Shown one piece after another: positions 41,908 to 50,445 of a stretch of 64,000 nucleotides of DNA. A program made the translations under genes and the position numbers. Below the pieces are notes generated by a model. The model was not told where the DNA came from. It saw only the letters and a list, made by a program, of their open reading frames with translations, and ran no database searches. The first letter of the stretch is position 1. Every line of letters starts with the position of its first letter. Origin of the DNA: Bradyrhizobium rifense (lineage in GTDB: Bacteria > Pseudomonadota > Alphaproteobacteria > Rhizobiales > Xanthobacteraceae); assembly GCF_008123425.1 (NCBI RefSeq), contig NZ_VSSS01000015.1, positions 1-64,000 on the forward strand, in the 5' to 3' direction.

Positions 41908-43368
41908 TCACAACTCCCGCGCGTTCGAGAACGCGAACGAGCTCACCCGCCTTGTCGTCTCGTCCAGGATCAGCGTGCGCGTGATCGGCGGCTCGGCGCG
42001 CTGGGCGCAGTTTTCGCGCTCGCAGAGCCGGCAGTTGACGCCGATCGGCGTGCCTTCCGTCTTCTCCAGATCCATGCCGCCGGCATAGACGAGGCGCGCG
42101 GCGTGGCGAATCTCGCAGCCGAGGCCGATAGCGAAGCGCGGCTGCGGCTGCGGGTGTGGCGCGACGGGCCGGCGCACCATCTGCGCGATTGAGAAATAGC
42201 GCGTGCCGTCGGACAGCTCGATCACCTGCTTCAACAGGCGATCCGGCGTGTCGAAGGTCGAGTGCACGTTCCACAGCGGACAGGTGCCGCCGAATTTCGA
42301 GAACGGGAACGTACCCGACGAAAAGCGCTTCGAGACGTTGCCGGCATTGTCGACGCGCAGCAGGAAGAACGGAATGCCACGCGCGTTCGGTCGTTGCAGC
42401 GTGGTGAGGCGATGGCAGACCTGCTCGAAGCCGGAATTGAAGCGCTGCGCCAGCACGTGGATGTCGTAGTTGAGCGCTTCGGCGGCAGCCAGGAACGCCG
42501 GATAAGGCATCATCACGGCGGCGGCAAAATAGTTGGCGAGCGTGATGCGGAACAGCCGCCGCGGCGCGTCGTCGAGCGGGCCGGCGCGGCCGATGATGGT
42601 CTCCAGGGCTTGCCCGCATTCGCCCAAGCCCAGCTGGAAGGCGAGCTGGAAGGCGCGGCCGGCAGGGTCGACCAGCTCGGAGATCAGGAGCTGGCGGCGG
42701 TGACGGTCGAAACGCCGCAGCGTCTCGCGCATCACGTCGACCGGCATGATCCGGGTCTGGATCGAATGCTTTTCGCGCAGGCGCGCGGCGAGCGCGGCAT
42801 AGAGCCCTTCGGCCGGGACGTTCAGTTCGTCGCGAAGAGTCTCCGCGGCCAGCTCGAGCTCCGGAAAATAATTGCGGTTGGCCTCGATCAGCTCGCGCAC
42901 GCGCTCGACCGGATTGGCCTCGTAGCGCGTGCCGACGTCGCGGTCGGCCATTTGCGCTGCCGCCAGCGTCTCGCCCTGGCGTGCCTCGGTATAGGCCGCG
43001 TAGAGCCGTTGCAGCGCATGAGTGACGCCGGGACAGAGTTCGGCGAGGTCGCGCAGCTCCTGCTTGGGCACGTCGATCTGGCGGAACAGCGGATCGGAGA
43101 AGATCTCGTTGAGCTCGGCAAAGAAGCGGTCCTCGTCGGCGGTGGCGAGATCGCGCAGATCGAGGTCATAGGTTTCGGCCAGCCGCAGCAGGATCTGCGC
43201 GGTCACCGGGCGCTGGTTCCGCTCGATCAGATTGATGTAGCTCGGCGAGATACCGAGCCCCTCGGCGATCTGGGTCTGGGACAGCCCCAATTGCTGCCGG
43301 ATCCGCCGGAAGCGCGGACCGACGAACAGCTTTTTCCCGGACTCGGCGGGCATCTCTCGCATCTCCAC
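41908..43368 (-). CDS. XRE-family ScfR/RamB-type regulator of short-chain acyl metabolism
   Basis: 486 residues. Cro/C1-type helix-turn-helix at about 16-72 ('GPRFRRIRQQLGLSQTQIAEGLGISPSYINLIERNQRPVTAQ'). The middle IrrE/ImmA-like domain lacks an HExxH motif. A C-terminal DUF2083 domain has Cys clusters 'FGGTCPLW' and 'NCRLCERENCAQR' that could bind metal or an Fe-S cluster. This is the ScfR/RamB/PrpC-regulator family, which senses acyl-CoA-linked signals and controls acetate, glyoxylate or methylcitrate genes. It is divergent from aceA with RamB-like boxes between, so it most likely controls the glyoxylate shunt. The frame runs to a GAGATG start at 43368. Confidence 0.88.
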   Translation of the reverse strand: MEMREMPAESGKKLFVGPRFRRIRQQLGLSQTQIAEGLGISPSYINLIERNQRPVTAQILLRLAETYDLDLRDLATADEDRFFAELNEIFSDPLFRQIDVPKQELRDLAELCPGVTHALQRLYAAYTEARQGETLAAAQMADRDVGTRYEANPVERVRELIEANRNYFPELELAAETLRDELNVPAEGLYAALAARLREKHSIQTRIMPVDVMRETLRRFDRHRRQLLISELVDPAGRAFQLAFQLGLGECGQALETIIGRAGPLDDAPRRLFRITLANYFAAAVMMPYPAFLAAAEALNYDIHVLAQRFNSGFEQVCHRLTTLQRPNARGIPFFLLRVDNAGNVSKRFSSGTFPFSKFGGTCPLWNVHSTFDTPDRLLKQVIELSDGTRYFSIAQMVRRPVAPHPQPQPRFAIGLGCEIRHAARLVYAGGMDLEKTEGTPIGVNCRLCERENCAQRAEPPITRTLILDETTRRVSSFAFSNAREL

Positions 43369-43401
43369 AGTCCACTAAGGGCAGTCTTGTTGACCTATAT
43401 T

Positions 43402-43450
43402 TTTACAAACTTTACAAAATTACATCTGTTACATGTTCTTATGTTACATG
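43402..43450. promoter_or_regulatory. RamB/ScfR-like operator cluster between scfR-type gene and aceA
   Basis: Tandem TTTACAAA at 43402-43409 and 43411-43418 create AAACTTTACAAAA (43407-43419), close to the RamB box known from Corynebacterium (AAAACTTTGCAAA type). GTTACATG follows twice (43428-43435 and 43443-43450, 15 bp apart). The whole patch is strikingly AT-rich against its surroundings and lies 33 bp from the regulator start and 113 bp from aceA. Confidence 0.6.
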
Positions 43451-43562
43451 ACATCACCATTCAAATACAAGGCCTCTATACGAACTTCTCTTTCTCGCGT
43501 TTAGCTCATGTCACGCATTTCGCAATGCACTGTCATAGATGTCGAGAAGAGAGAGCACGCAC

Positions 43563-45197
43563 ATGAACTACCAGCCCCGTGGCATCAGCACCCTTCAGGG
43601 CCCGGCCTCGTATCAGAGCGAGGTTGAGGCGGCCCAGGCGCTCCTCAAGAACCAGCCGACCTGGAACGGGGTGTCGGCCGAGGCCGTGGCGCGCATGCGC
43701 CTGCAGAACCGCTTCAGGACCGGCCTCGACGTCGCCCGCTACACCGCGGCGCTGATGCGGGCCGACATGGCGGCCTATGACAACGATCCGACCAAGTACA
43801 CCCAGTCGCTGGGCTGCTGGCACGGCTTCATCGCCCAGCAGAAGCTGATCTCGGTCAAGAAGCACTTCGGCGGCAAGACCGATCGCACCTATCTGTACCT
43901 CTCGGGCTGGATGATCGCGGCGCTGCGCTCCGAGTTCGGACCGCTGCCCGACCAGTCGATGCACGAGAAGACCTCGGTGCCGGCGCTGATCGAGGAGCTC
44001 TACACCTTCCTCCGTCAGGCGGATTCCCGCGAGCTCAACGACATCTTCCGCAACCTCGACGAGGCGCGCAAGGAAGGCGACAACACCCGGGAGAAGGAGT
44101 TGATCGCGAAGATCGACAACTTCCAGACCCACGTCGTGCCCGTCATCGCCGACATCGACGCCGGCTTCGGCAACGCCGAGGCGACCTATCTGCTCGCCAA
44201 GAAGATGATCGAGGCGGGTGCCTGCGCGCTCCAGATCGAGAACCAGGTCTCCGACGAGAAGCAGTGCGGTCACCAGGACGGCAAGGTCACCGTGCCGCAT
44301 GAGGTGTTCATCGCGAAGATCCGCGCCTGCCGCCATGCCTTCCTCGAGCTCGGCGTCGAAGACGGCGTCATCGTCACCCGCACCGATTCGCTCGGCGCTG
44401 GTCTCACGCAGCAGATCGCCGTCAGCCACAAGCCGGGCGACCTCGGCGACAAGTACAACAGCTTCCTCGATTGCGAGGAAATCACCGCGGAGAACGCCCG
44501 CAACGGCGACGTCATCATCAACCGCAATGGCAAGATGCTGCGTCCGAAGCGGCTGCCCTCGAACCTCTACCAGTTCCGTCCCGGCACAGGCGAGGACCGC
44601 TGCGTGCTCGATAGCATCACCTCGCTGCAGAACGGTGCGGACCTGCTCTGGATCGAGACCGAGAAGCCGCATATCGAGCAGATCGCCAAGATGGTCGACC
44701 GCATCCGCGAGGTCGTCCCGAACGCCAAGCTCGCCTACAACAACTCGCCCTCGTTCAACTGGACGCTCAACTTCCGTTGGCAGGTGTACGATGCGATGAA
44801 GGAAGCCGGCAAGGATGTCAGCAAGTACAACCGCGCCGAGCTGATGAAGCCGGAATACGACGAGACGCCGCTGGCGATCGAGGCCGATGAGCGCATCCGT
44901 ACCTTCCAGGCGGATTCGGCCAAGCGTGCCGGCATCTTCCACCACCTGATCACGTTGCCGACCTATCACACGGCCGCGCTGTCCACCGACAATCTCGCCC
45001 GCGAGTATTTCGGCGAGCAGGGCATGCTCGGCTACGTGAAGAACGTCCAGCGCCAGGAGATCCGTCAGGGCATCGCCTGCGCCAAGCACCAGAACATGGC
45101 CGGCTCCGATATCGGCGACGACCACAAAGAATACTTCGCAGGTGAAGCTGCCCTGAAGGCGGGCGGCGCGCACAACACGATGAACCAGTTCGGTTAA
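43563..45197 (+). CDS. aceA: Isocitrate lyase AceA
   Basis: 544 residues, the longer alphaproteobacterial isocitrate lyase. It cleaves isocitrate to succinate and glyoxylate for growth on C2 units or fatty acids. The catalytic Cys235 is in KQCGHQDGK (233-241), with Gln at the position usually held by Lys in KKCGH. Asp residues in 'PVIADIDAGFGNAEATYLLAK' bind Mg2+. 'QIENQVSDEKQCGH', 'IVTRTDSLGAG' and 'AYNNSPSFNW' are family motifs. ATG 43563 follows GAGAAGAGAGAG. It is followed after 22 bp by the DUF4170 gene and a terminator, and fits functionally with the beta-oxidation cluster. Confidence 0.96.
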   Translation: MNYQPRGISTLQGPASYQSEVEAAQALLKNQPTWNGVSAEAVARMRLQNRFRTGLDVARYTAALMRADMAAYDNDPTKYTQSLGCWHGFIAQQKLISVKKHFGGKTDRTYLYLSGWMIAALRSEFGPLPDQSMHEKTSVPALIEELYTFLRQADSRELNDIFRNLDEARKEGDNTREKELIAKIDNFQTHVVPVIADIDAGFGNAEATYLLAKKMIEAGACALQIENQVSDEKQCGHQDGKVTVPHEVFIAKIRACRHAFLELGVEDGVIVTRTDSLGAGLTQQIAVSHKPGDLGDKYNSFLDCEEITAENARNGDVIINRNGKMLRPKRLPSNLYQFRPGTGEDRCVLDSITSLQNGADLLWIETEKPHIEQIAKMVDRIREVVPNAKLAYNNSPSFNWTLNFRWQVYDAMKEAGKDVSKYNRAELMKPEYDETPLAIEADERIRTFQADSAKRAGIFHHLITLPTYHTAALSTDNLAREYFGEQGMLGYVKNVQRQEIRQGIACAKHQNMAGSDIGDDHKEYFAGEAALKAGGAHNTMNQFG

Positions 45198-45219
45198 ACC
45201 GGGTAACAGGAGACTGACA

Positions 45220-45426
45220 ATGACCAGCAGCAATTTCTGGGTGATCGGCGGCGAGTTCGGTTCGATGAACTTCCACAAGCTCGTCGAAGGCTCGGCCCAG
45301 GTGCAGGGTCCGTTCAAGACCCGCAAGGAAGCCGAAGATGCCTGGCGCTCGGTTTCGGAAGAGAACCGCCACAAGGCCGGCGTCCGTTTCTCGATCGTGG
45401 AAGAGCCGTCGCGGGTTTCGGCCTGA
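45220..45426 (+). CDS. DUF4170 small protein co-transcribed with aceA
   Basis: 68 residues, full-length DUF4170: 'NFWVIGGEFGSMNFHKLVEGSAQVQGPFKTRKEAEDAWRSVSEENRHKAGVRFSIVEE'. Cytosolic. The family is small, restricted mostly to Alphaproteobacteria, and of unknown function. It begins 22 bp after the aceA stop with AGGAG upstream and shares its terminator, suggesting a role tied to isocitrate lyase (regulation or stability), but that is inference. Confidence 0.9.
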   Translation: MTSSNFWVIGGEFGSMNFHKLVEGSAQVQGPFKTRKEAEDAWRSVSEENRHKAGVRFSIVEEPSRVSA

Positions 45427-45463
45427 CGGCTGCCCAACAAATCCAAGAAGACGTCCAAGGACG

Positions 45464-45506
45464 GATGGTCCCATCCGGCGCAAGCCGGGTGGGATCGTCT
45501 GTTTTT
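45464..45506 (+). terminator. Terminator of the aceA-DUF4170 operon
   Basis: A 16-bp stem GATGGTCCCATCCGGC (45464-45479) / GCCGGGTGGGATCGTC (45484-45499), with three G-T wobbles, GCAA loop, then TGTTTTTGG. The rest of the 190-bp gap to the next gene shows nothing definite. Confidence 0.88.
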
Positions 45507-45616
45507 GGCACACATCAATGGTCTGTGGGTGTCGTAAGTATCTGGAATGATGGACCCTTTGCGGGCGCTGTGGTTGCTGATAGGTTAACGGCGGAAAGTC
45601 GAGGACGAGGCCGACC

Positions 45617-46171
45617 ATGTCAGAGCCCGAGACCAGCGGGACCCATCCCAGCCAGCCGCGCCCGGTGCGGCTGCGCGACGCGCTGCTGCGCGCGCGGATC
45701 GAGGCCGCCGACCGGACCGGCGTCGTCGTCGATCTCAGGGATGCCGAGGTGGCGCGGCTCGAGATCCTCAACGACGCGCTCGACCCGCTGTTCGCCCAGG
45801 TGCCCGAGCAGATCGATCTGTTCGACCGCGGCATCAGCCAGGGCGATACGCCGCGGCTCTGGATCGACGTCGTCGCCCACATCATGATGGGGCGCGACAA
45901 AAGGATGTATCGCTTCGTCCAGGACACCCGCTTCGGCCGCATCGTGCTCGCAGAATCGCACGACACCGCGGTGATCGTCGAAGCCGTGACCGACTACGTC
46001 GCCCGCCGCATGATCGAGCGCGAGCATGCCATGGTGGTGCTGCCCGAGCCGAAGCCGGAGGTCGCGGAGCCGCCCCGCCGCTCGCGCGTTTGGCCATTCG
46101 TGTTCGGCTTCATCCTCGGTGCCGCCGCGCTGTTCGGCGTCGCCGTACTCGCGGCGTTGCGGAGCTGGTAA
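45617..46171 (+). CDS. Tail-anchored membrane protein of unknown function
   Basis: 184 residues. An acidic cytosolic part ('VRLRDALLRARIEAADRTGVVVDLRDAEVARLEILNDALDPLFAQVPEQIDLFD', then 'WIDVVAHIMMGRDKRMYRFVQDTRFG') is followed by a short Pro-rich linker and one C-terminal membrane helix at about 158-180 (VWPFVFGFILGAAALFGVAVLAAL). No named family is recognised, but the protein is well formed and probably conserved. It likely sits on the inner membrane facing the cytosol. Single gene facing a convergent phosphoesterase. Confidence 0.8.
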   Translation: MSEPETSGTHPSQPRPVRLRDALLRARIEAADRTGVVVDLRDAEVARLEILNDALDPLFAQVPEQIDLFDRGISQGDTPRLWIDVVAHIMMGRDKRMYRFVQDTRFGRIVLAESHDTAVIVEAVTDYVARRMIEREHAMVVLPEPKPEVAEPPRRSRVWPFVFGFILGAAALFGVAVLAALRSW

Positions 46172-46189
46172 TTGCTCTCCGTCGTCCGT

Positions 46190-46207
46190 GCGCGCGCTGA
46201 CGCGCGC
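46190..46207. terminator. Short GC hairpin between convergent genes
   Basis: GCGCGCG (46190-46196) and CGCGCGC (46201-46207) with a CTGA loop sit between the ends of the genes at 46171 (+) and 46211 (-). No T-tract. Possible shared terminator. Confidence 0.35.
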
Positions 46208-46210
46208 CTC

Positions 46211-47104
46211 TCAGAGCAGCCGCGTGCGTTTGATCTCCCGCATCTGCATGCCCTGATCGATGCTTCGCACGATCTGCTCGCAGCGCCAGCCGGCATTGTC
46301 CTTCTCGATTGCAAACAGATTGTAGGCCGCCGCCGGATAGCGCCCGTGCGCGAGCGCCGAGGCCGACGGCACGCCAATCGCGGGAATGTTGCCGTTGGGG
46401 CCGTCGAACCACATCGTCGAGTGGATGTGATCGTGCCCGTGCAGGACCAGCTCGACACCCCGCCGCTTGAGCAGCGCCAGCAGGCTTGCGGAATCCGTCA
46501 GCCGCTTCTGGCGCGCATCGGACTTCAGCGGATGATGCACCAGCAGCACGCGGAAGACGTCCTCGGCGGCGAGTTGCGCGAGCACCTGCTCGAGCGCTGC
46601 GAGCTGATCGCGCCCGAGCGTGCCCGTCGCCATCAGAGGCGGCGTCGGCACCGCGCTGGAGAGGCTGATCAGCGCGAGCGGCCCGCGCCGGCGCACGCCG
46701 GGAAAGCCGATGCTGCCGTCGTCGTTGGCAAGATAGGGCGCAAAGGTCTCGCCGAAGCGATGGCGCGTGGCGCGGACATAAGCGTCGTGATTGCCGGGAA
46801 TCGTGGTGACGCGGTCGGGCGAGCCGACCCCGTCGAGCCAGGCGCGCGCCGGCGCGAACTCCGCCTCCATCGCCAGGTTGACGAGATCGCCGGTCACCGC
46901 GATGTGGTCGGGCGCCTGCGCCTGCATATCGGCGACCAGCGCGTCGAGCACGTCACGGCGCTGGTATTTGTGACGATTGCGCGTCCAGTTGACGTAGCCG
47001 AGCGCGCGCTTGCCGGCGAGCTCGATCAGCCGCGGCTTCGGCAGCGGCGGCAGATGCGGGTCGGACAGATGGGCGAGCGTGAAAGGTGCCGAGAAAGATT
47101 TCAT
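46211..47104 (-). CDS. Calcineurin-like metallophosphoesterase
   Basis: 297 residues with all five metal-binding blocks in order: 'HLSDPHL' (12-18), 'AVTGDLVN' (about 68-75), 'IPGNHDAYV' (about 102-110), 'LLVHHPL' (about 192-198) and 'VLHGHDHIHS' (about 223-232). It hydrolyses phosphomono- or diesters with two metal ions. No signal peptide, so cytosolic; substrate unknown. The class is close to CpdA/Icc-type phosphodiesterases. It ends 40 bp from a convergent gene. Confidence 0.92.
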   Translation of the reverse strand: MKSFSAPFTLAHLSDPHLPPLPKPRLIELAGKRALGYVNWTRNRHKYQRRDVLDALVADMQAQAPDHIAVTGDLVNLAMEAEFAPARAWLDGVGSPDRVTTIPGNHDAYVRATRHRFGETFAPYLANDDGSIGFPGVRRRGPLALISLSSAVPTPPLMATGTLGRDQLAALEQVLAQLAAEDVFRVLLVHHPLKSDARQKRLTDSASLLALLKRRGVELVLHGHDHIHSTMWFDGPNGNIPAIGVPSASALAHGRYPAAAYNLFAIEKDNAGWRCEQIVRSIDQGMQMREIKRTRLL

Positions 47105-47196
47105 GACGCGCGAGTGCCTCGCTATTCCGTTGCTGTAATGGCAAGGTCGCGCTCATCACGCAAGGGAAGCCTGGAAGGGCGCATCACGAGAGACTA

Positions 47197-47688
47197 ATGG
47201 GCAAGCGCCTCGACCAGATCCGACGGAGATTCGAGCCGCTGCTGCGGCGTGTCTTCCACGCCTATTTCCTGCTGGTCCGCGGCATGACGCTCGGCGTCCG
47301 TGCTGTGGTGCTCGATGCCGACAACAAGGTGTTTCTGGTCAAGCACAGCTACGTCTCGGGCTGGTATCTGCCGGGCGGCGGCGTCGACTACGGCGAGACC
47401 ATGGAACAGGCGATGCGCCGCGAGCTCAAGGAGGAGGGCGATATCGACCTCACCGGGGAGGCCGTGCTGCACGGCATCTTTCTCAACAGCCACATCTCCC
47501 GCCGCGACCATGTCGCGGTCTATGTGGTCAGGCATTTCCGGCAGGACCGGCTGCCGGCGCCCAACCGCGAGATCATCGAATGCGGCTTCTTCGACACCGC
47601 CGCGCTGCCGGAGGAGGCGACCCCCGGCACGCGGCTGCGGATCGCGGAAGTGCTTCACGGCAGGCCCCTGATTGCGACGTGGCGCTGA
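47197..47688 (+). CDS. Nudix hydrolase
   Basis: 163 residues. The complete Nudix box G-x5-E-x7-R-E-x2-E-E-x-G lies at 61-83 (GGVDYGETMEQAMRRELKEEG), the Mg2+ site for cleaving nucleoside diphosphate-X compounds. 'LVKHSYVSGWYLPGGGVDYG' precedes it. The N-terminal helix (LLRRVFHAYFLLVRG) is common in membrane-peripheral Nudix proteins near glycosyltransferases. It lies 47 bp ahead of a GT-C-like gene, so it may act on a sugar-nucleotide, but the substrate is not readable. Confidence 0.92.
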   Translation: MGKRLDQIRRRFEPLLRRVFHAYFLLVRGMTLGVRAVVLDADNKVFLVKHSYVSGWYLPGGGVDYGETMEQAMRRELKEEGDIDLTGEAVLHGIFLNSHISRRDHVAVYVVRHFRQDRLPAPNREIIECGFFDTAALPEEATPGTRLRIAEVLHGRPLIATWR

Positions 47689-47735
47689 GGGCGGGCTATG
47701 CTAGTACCGGTCCGAATGGGCGCCACGGAAACCTG

Positions 47736-48887
47736 ATGAAAGCCGCAAAACTTGCCTTCGGCCTGATCTGCCTCGCGATCCTCATCAGCAACATTGCGAC
47801 AATGTCGCGCTGGAGCGAGACGCGCGGGGTCTATGACGACATCTGCTATCTGCGGCAGGCGCATCTGTTCCAGCGCTTCGGCGCCGGTGGGCTCGACACC
47901 AACGCTAGCAGGGACGACGACCGTTATTTCGAAGGCAAGCTGAAGGAAATCGCCTTCGTCAATTGGAAGGATCCGATCCGCTGGCCCTGCCACAATCCGA
48001 TGCCGGGCGGCAAGGTCGTGTTGCAATATCCGCCGGGCACCGGCTTTCTGCTGGCGCTGTTTCCGCAGGGACATCAGGTCGTGCCGCTCTACATTGCCGC
48101 GAGCCTGATCGTGTGCGGCCTCGCGCTCTCAGGCATTGCCATGGCGCGGACGCTGCCGTCGATCCTGGGCGCCGGCGTGTTCGGCGCGCTTGCCGTCTAC
48201 CTCATGATCAATCCGGCGAAAGCGAGCTACTCGGTCGCGCCGACCATGGCGCTGTGCGCGGTCGCGGGTTTCCTGACGGCACTGTGGCTGGTCAGGGACA
48301 AGCGTAGCGTCCTGCTGATCGCGCTGATCGGTCTCTTGCTCGGCGCATCCGTCAACTTCAGACTGCCGAATGGCCTGCTCGCGGTCGGCTATTTCCTGTT
48401 CCTCGGCATTTCCTTCCTGTGGACGCGCTCGGTTGCAACATTCGTGCAGGGCCTCGCCTTCGGCGCCGGCGTGCTCGTCGGCATGGCTCCGACGCTGGCC
48501 GCCCAGGCCATCAACGCCGGCAGTGCGCTGGCGACGACCTATGGCAGCGCCGACGTGGTTGCGCCGGGTTTGGACTTCGCCGTGCTTGGCCAGTACCTGC
48601 GCGACATGCAGATCGTGCTGATCGTGCTCGCGATCGGCGCGACGCTCTCGCTGTTGTGGTCGCGCGACGGGCATGTGCGGCAGGCGGCCTTCCTCGTTGC
48701 CGGTAATCTCGTCGTCAACCTCGGCTTCTTCCTGAGCCATCCGATCTTCACGCCGTACTACGTCGTGCCGATCGCGATGCTGTCGTTGTGGACGCTGTCG
48801 TTTGCCCGGTTGCTTCAGCCGGCTGAGGTGCGCGAGGCTGCATCGGTCCGGCGCGAGCCGGCCAGTCTGGGAGCGCTGCCGCAATGA
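47736..48887 (+). CDS. Multi-spanning membrane protein, candidate GT-C glycosyltransferase
   Basis: 383 residues with about nine hydrophobic segments (first at 5-22, then about 100-380). The first periplasmic loop has an acidic pair Asp34-Asp35 in 'RGVYDDICYL' and later 'VVLQYPPGTGFLLALF', features of polyprenyl-phosphate-sugar-using GT-C enzymes (ArnT/PMT-like). The next gene, overlapping by 4 bases, is a polyprenyl-phosphate GT2, the usual partner that makes the lipid-linked sugar donor. I infer transfer of a sugar to an envelope acceptor. ATG 47736 has only a weak ribosome site. Confidence 0.72.
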   Translation: MKAAKLAFGLICLAILISNIATMSRWSETRGVYDDICYLRQAHLFQRFGAGGLDTNASRDDDRYFEGKLKEIAFVNWKDPIRWPCHNPMPGGKVVLQYPPGTGFLLALFPQGHQVVPLYIAASLIVCGLALSGIAMARTLPSILGAGVFGALAVYLMINPAKASYSVAPTMALCAVAGFLTALWLVRDKRSVLLIALIGLLLGASVNFRLPNGLLAVGYFLFLGISFLWTRSVATFVQGLAFGAGVLVGMAPTLAAQAINAGSALATTYGSADVVAPGLDFAVLGQYLRDMQIVLIVLAIGATLSLLWSRDGHVRQAAFLVAGNLVVNLGFFLSHPIFTPYYVVPIAMLSLWTLSFARLLQPAEVREAASVRREPASLGALPQ

Positions 48888-49819
48888 CATCCGTCCAACC
48901 CCGCATCGCCGTGCTGGTGCCCTGCTACAATGAGGAGGCGGCGGTCGCGACCGTCGTCGCCGACTTCCGCAAGGCGCTGCCCGCGGCGGAGATCTATGTC
49001 TACGACAACAATTCGCGCGACCGCACCGCTACCGTCGCGCACGAGGCCGGCGCGATCGTGCGCAGCGAACGGCGGCAGGGCAAGGGCCACGTGGTGCGTC
49101 GCATGTTCGCCGATGTCGAGGCCGACATCTACGTGCTGGTCGACGGCGACGCCACCTACGATGCGCCGAGCGCTCCGCGCATGATCGACAAGCTGCTCGA
49201 CGAACATCTCGACATGGTGGTGGGCTTTCGCATCGACCAGTCGCAGGCCGCCTACCGTCTCGGTCATCGCACCGGCAACCGCATGCTGACCGGCTTCCTG
49301 TCCTCGACCTTTGGACAGGAGTTCAAGGATATCCTGTCCGGCTACCGCGTATTCTCGCGGCGCTTCGTCAAATCGTTCCCCGTGCTGTCTGATGGCTTCG
49401 AGATCGAGACCGAGCTCGCGGTCTACGCGCTGGAGCTGTCGCTGCCGGTCGCCGAGGTCGAGACGCCCTATTACGCGCGCCCGGAAGGCTCGTTCTCGAA
49501 GCTGAACACCTGGCGCGATGGCTTTCGTATTCTCGGCACTATCCTGAAGCTCTACCGGTCGGAGCGGCCGCTGCGCTTCTTCACGGTGATCGGAATCCTG
49601 CTGGCGCTGGCCGCGATCATCCTGGCGATTCCGATCGTCGTCACATTCATCGAAACCGGCCTCGTGCCGCGCCTGCCGACCGCAGTGCTGTCGATGGGAT
49701 TGACGATCGTAGCGCTGCTGTCGGTCTCGTCGGGCCTCGTGCTCGACACCGTGACGCGGGGACGGCGGGAGATGAAGATGCTGGCCTATCTGTCCCAGCC
49801 GGCGCCGAAAAGAAACTGA
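48884..49819 (+). CDS. GT2 glycosyltransferase, polyprenyl-phosphate sugar synthase type (DPM1/GtrB-like)
   Basis: 311 residues. The GT-A domain has 'IAVLVPCYNEEAAVATVVADF' and the metal motif DGD in 'YVLVDGDATYDAP', with 'DNNSRDRTATVAHEAGA' between. 'GFEIETELAVYALELSLPVAEVETPYYARPEGSFSKLNTWRDG' is the typical GtrB/DPM region. Two C-terminal membrane helices (about 228-252, 260-285) anchor it. It makes undecaprenyl-phosphate-sugar for the GT-C enzyme encoded upstream. The 4-base overlap (ATGA) couples both. Confidence 0.9.
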   Translation: MTSVQPRIAVLVPCYNEEAAVATVVADFRKALPAAEIYVYDNNSRDRTATVAHEAGAIVRSERRQGKGHVVRRMFADVEADIYVLVDGDATYDAPSAPRMIDKLLDEHLDMVVGFRIDQSQAAYRLGHRTGNRMLTGFLSSTFGQEFKDILSGYRVFSRRFVKSFPVLSDGFEIETELAVYALELSLPVAEVETPYYARPEGSFSKLNTWRDGFRILGTILKLYRSERPLRFFTVIGILLALAAIILAIPIVVTFIETGLVPRLPTAVLSMGLTIVALLSVSSGLVLDTVTRGRREMKMLAYLSQPAPKRN

Positions 49820-49873
49820 CGTAGTGCGCTCCCATGGACGGCAGGACGTCCAGATGCTACTCCGCGAAGCAAC

Positions 49874-50389
49874 ATGAACGATCTCTCAATCACCATCCGT
49901 CCCGAAGCTCCAGGCGACGCCCAGGCGATCGAACGGCTGCACGAGCGCACCTTCGGCCCCGGCCGTTTCGTGCTCAGCGCCTACCGCATCCGCGAGCATG
50001 TCGACCATCTGCTCGACGTCTCCTTCACCGCCCGCATCGGCACACTGCTGGTCGGCTCCGTCAGGCAATTGCCGGTCATGATCGGCGAGATACCGGCGCT
50101 GCTGCTCGGGCCGCTCACCGTCGAGCCACCGTTCCGCAGCCGCGGCATCGGCCGCATGCTGATGGAGCGGGCGCTGCAGGACGCCAGGGACAAAGGCCAT
50201 CGCCTCGTGCTGCTGGTCGGCGACGAGCCCTATTACAGCCGCGTCGGTTTCAAGCTCGTCCCCAAGGGACGCGTGACCATGCCGGGCCCCGTCGATGCCG
50301 CCCGCGTCCTGGTGTTCGAGCTCGTCGACGGCGCCTTCGAGGGCGTCTCGGGCACGGTCGCTCCCGACTGGAGCAGGGCGCACGGGTAG
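49874..50389 (+). CDS. GNAT family N-acetyltransferase
   Basis: 171 residues. The GNAT core includes 'SITIRPEAPGDAQAIERLHERTFG' (strand 1 - helix 1), 'LLLGPLTVEPPFRSRGIGRMLMERALQDARDKGHRLVLLVGDEPYYSRVGF'. The acetyl-CoA pyrophosphate loop Q/R-x-x-G-x-G/A reads RSRGIG here. It resembles the YhbS-type group. It acetylates a small molecule or protein amine; substrate unknown. It follows the GT2 gene by 54 bp, probably as its own unit. Confidence 0.9.
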   Translation: MNDLSITIRPEAPGDAQAIERLHERTFGPGRFVLSAYRIREHVDHLLDVSFTARIGTLLVGSVRQLPVMIGEIPALLLGPLTVEPPFRSRGIGRMLMERALQDARDKGHRLVLLVGDEPYYSRVGFKLVPKGRVTMPGPVDAARVLVFELVDGAFEGVSGTVAPDWSRAHG

Positions 50390-50445
50390 CGTAGGATCGG
50401 TTCTGGTCGGTGCCGCCAGCGCACTAGGCACCAGTCGAGGCTCAC

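Noticed and set aside
43533..45518. 661-residue open frame antisense to aceA
   Set aside because: Spans aceA, DUF4170 and their terminator in reverse; repetitive Val/Leu/Asp/Gly composition, no ribosome site.
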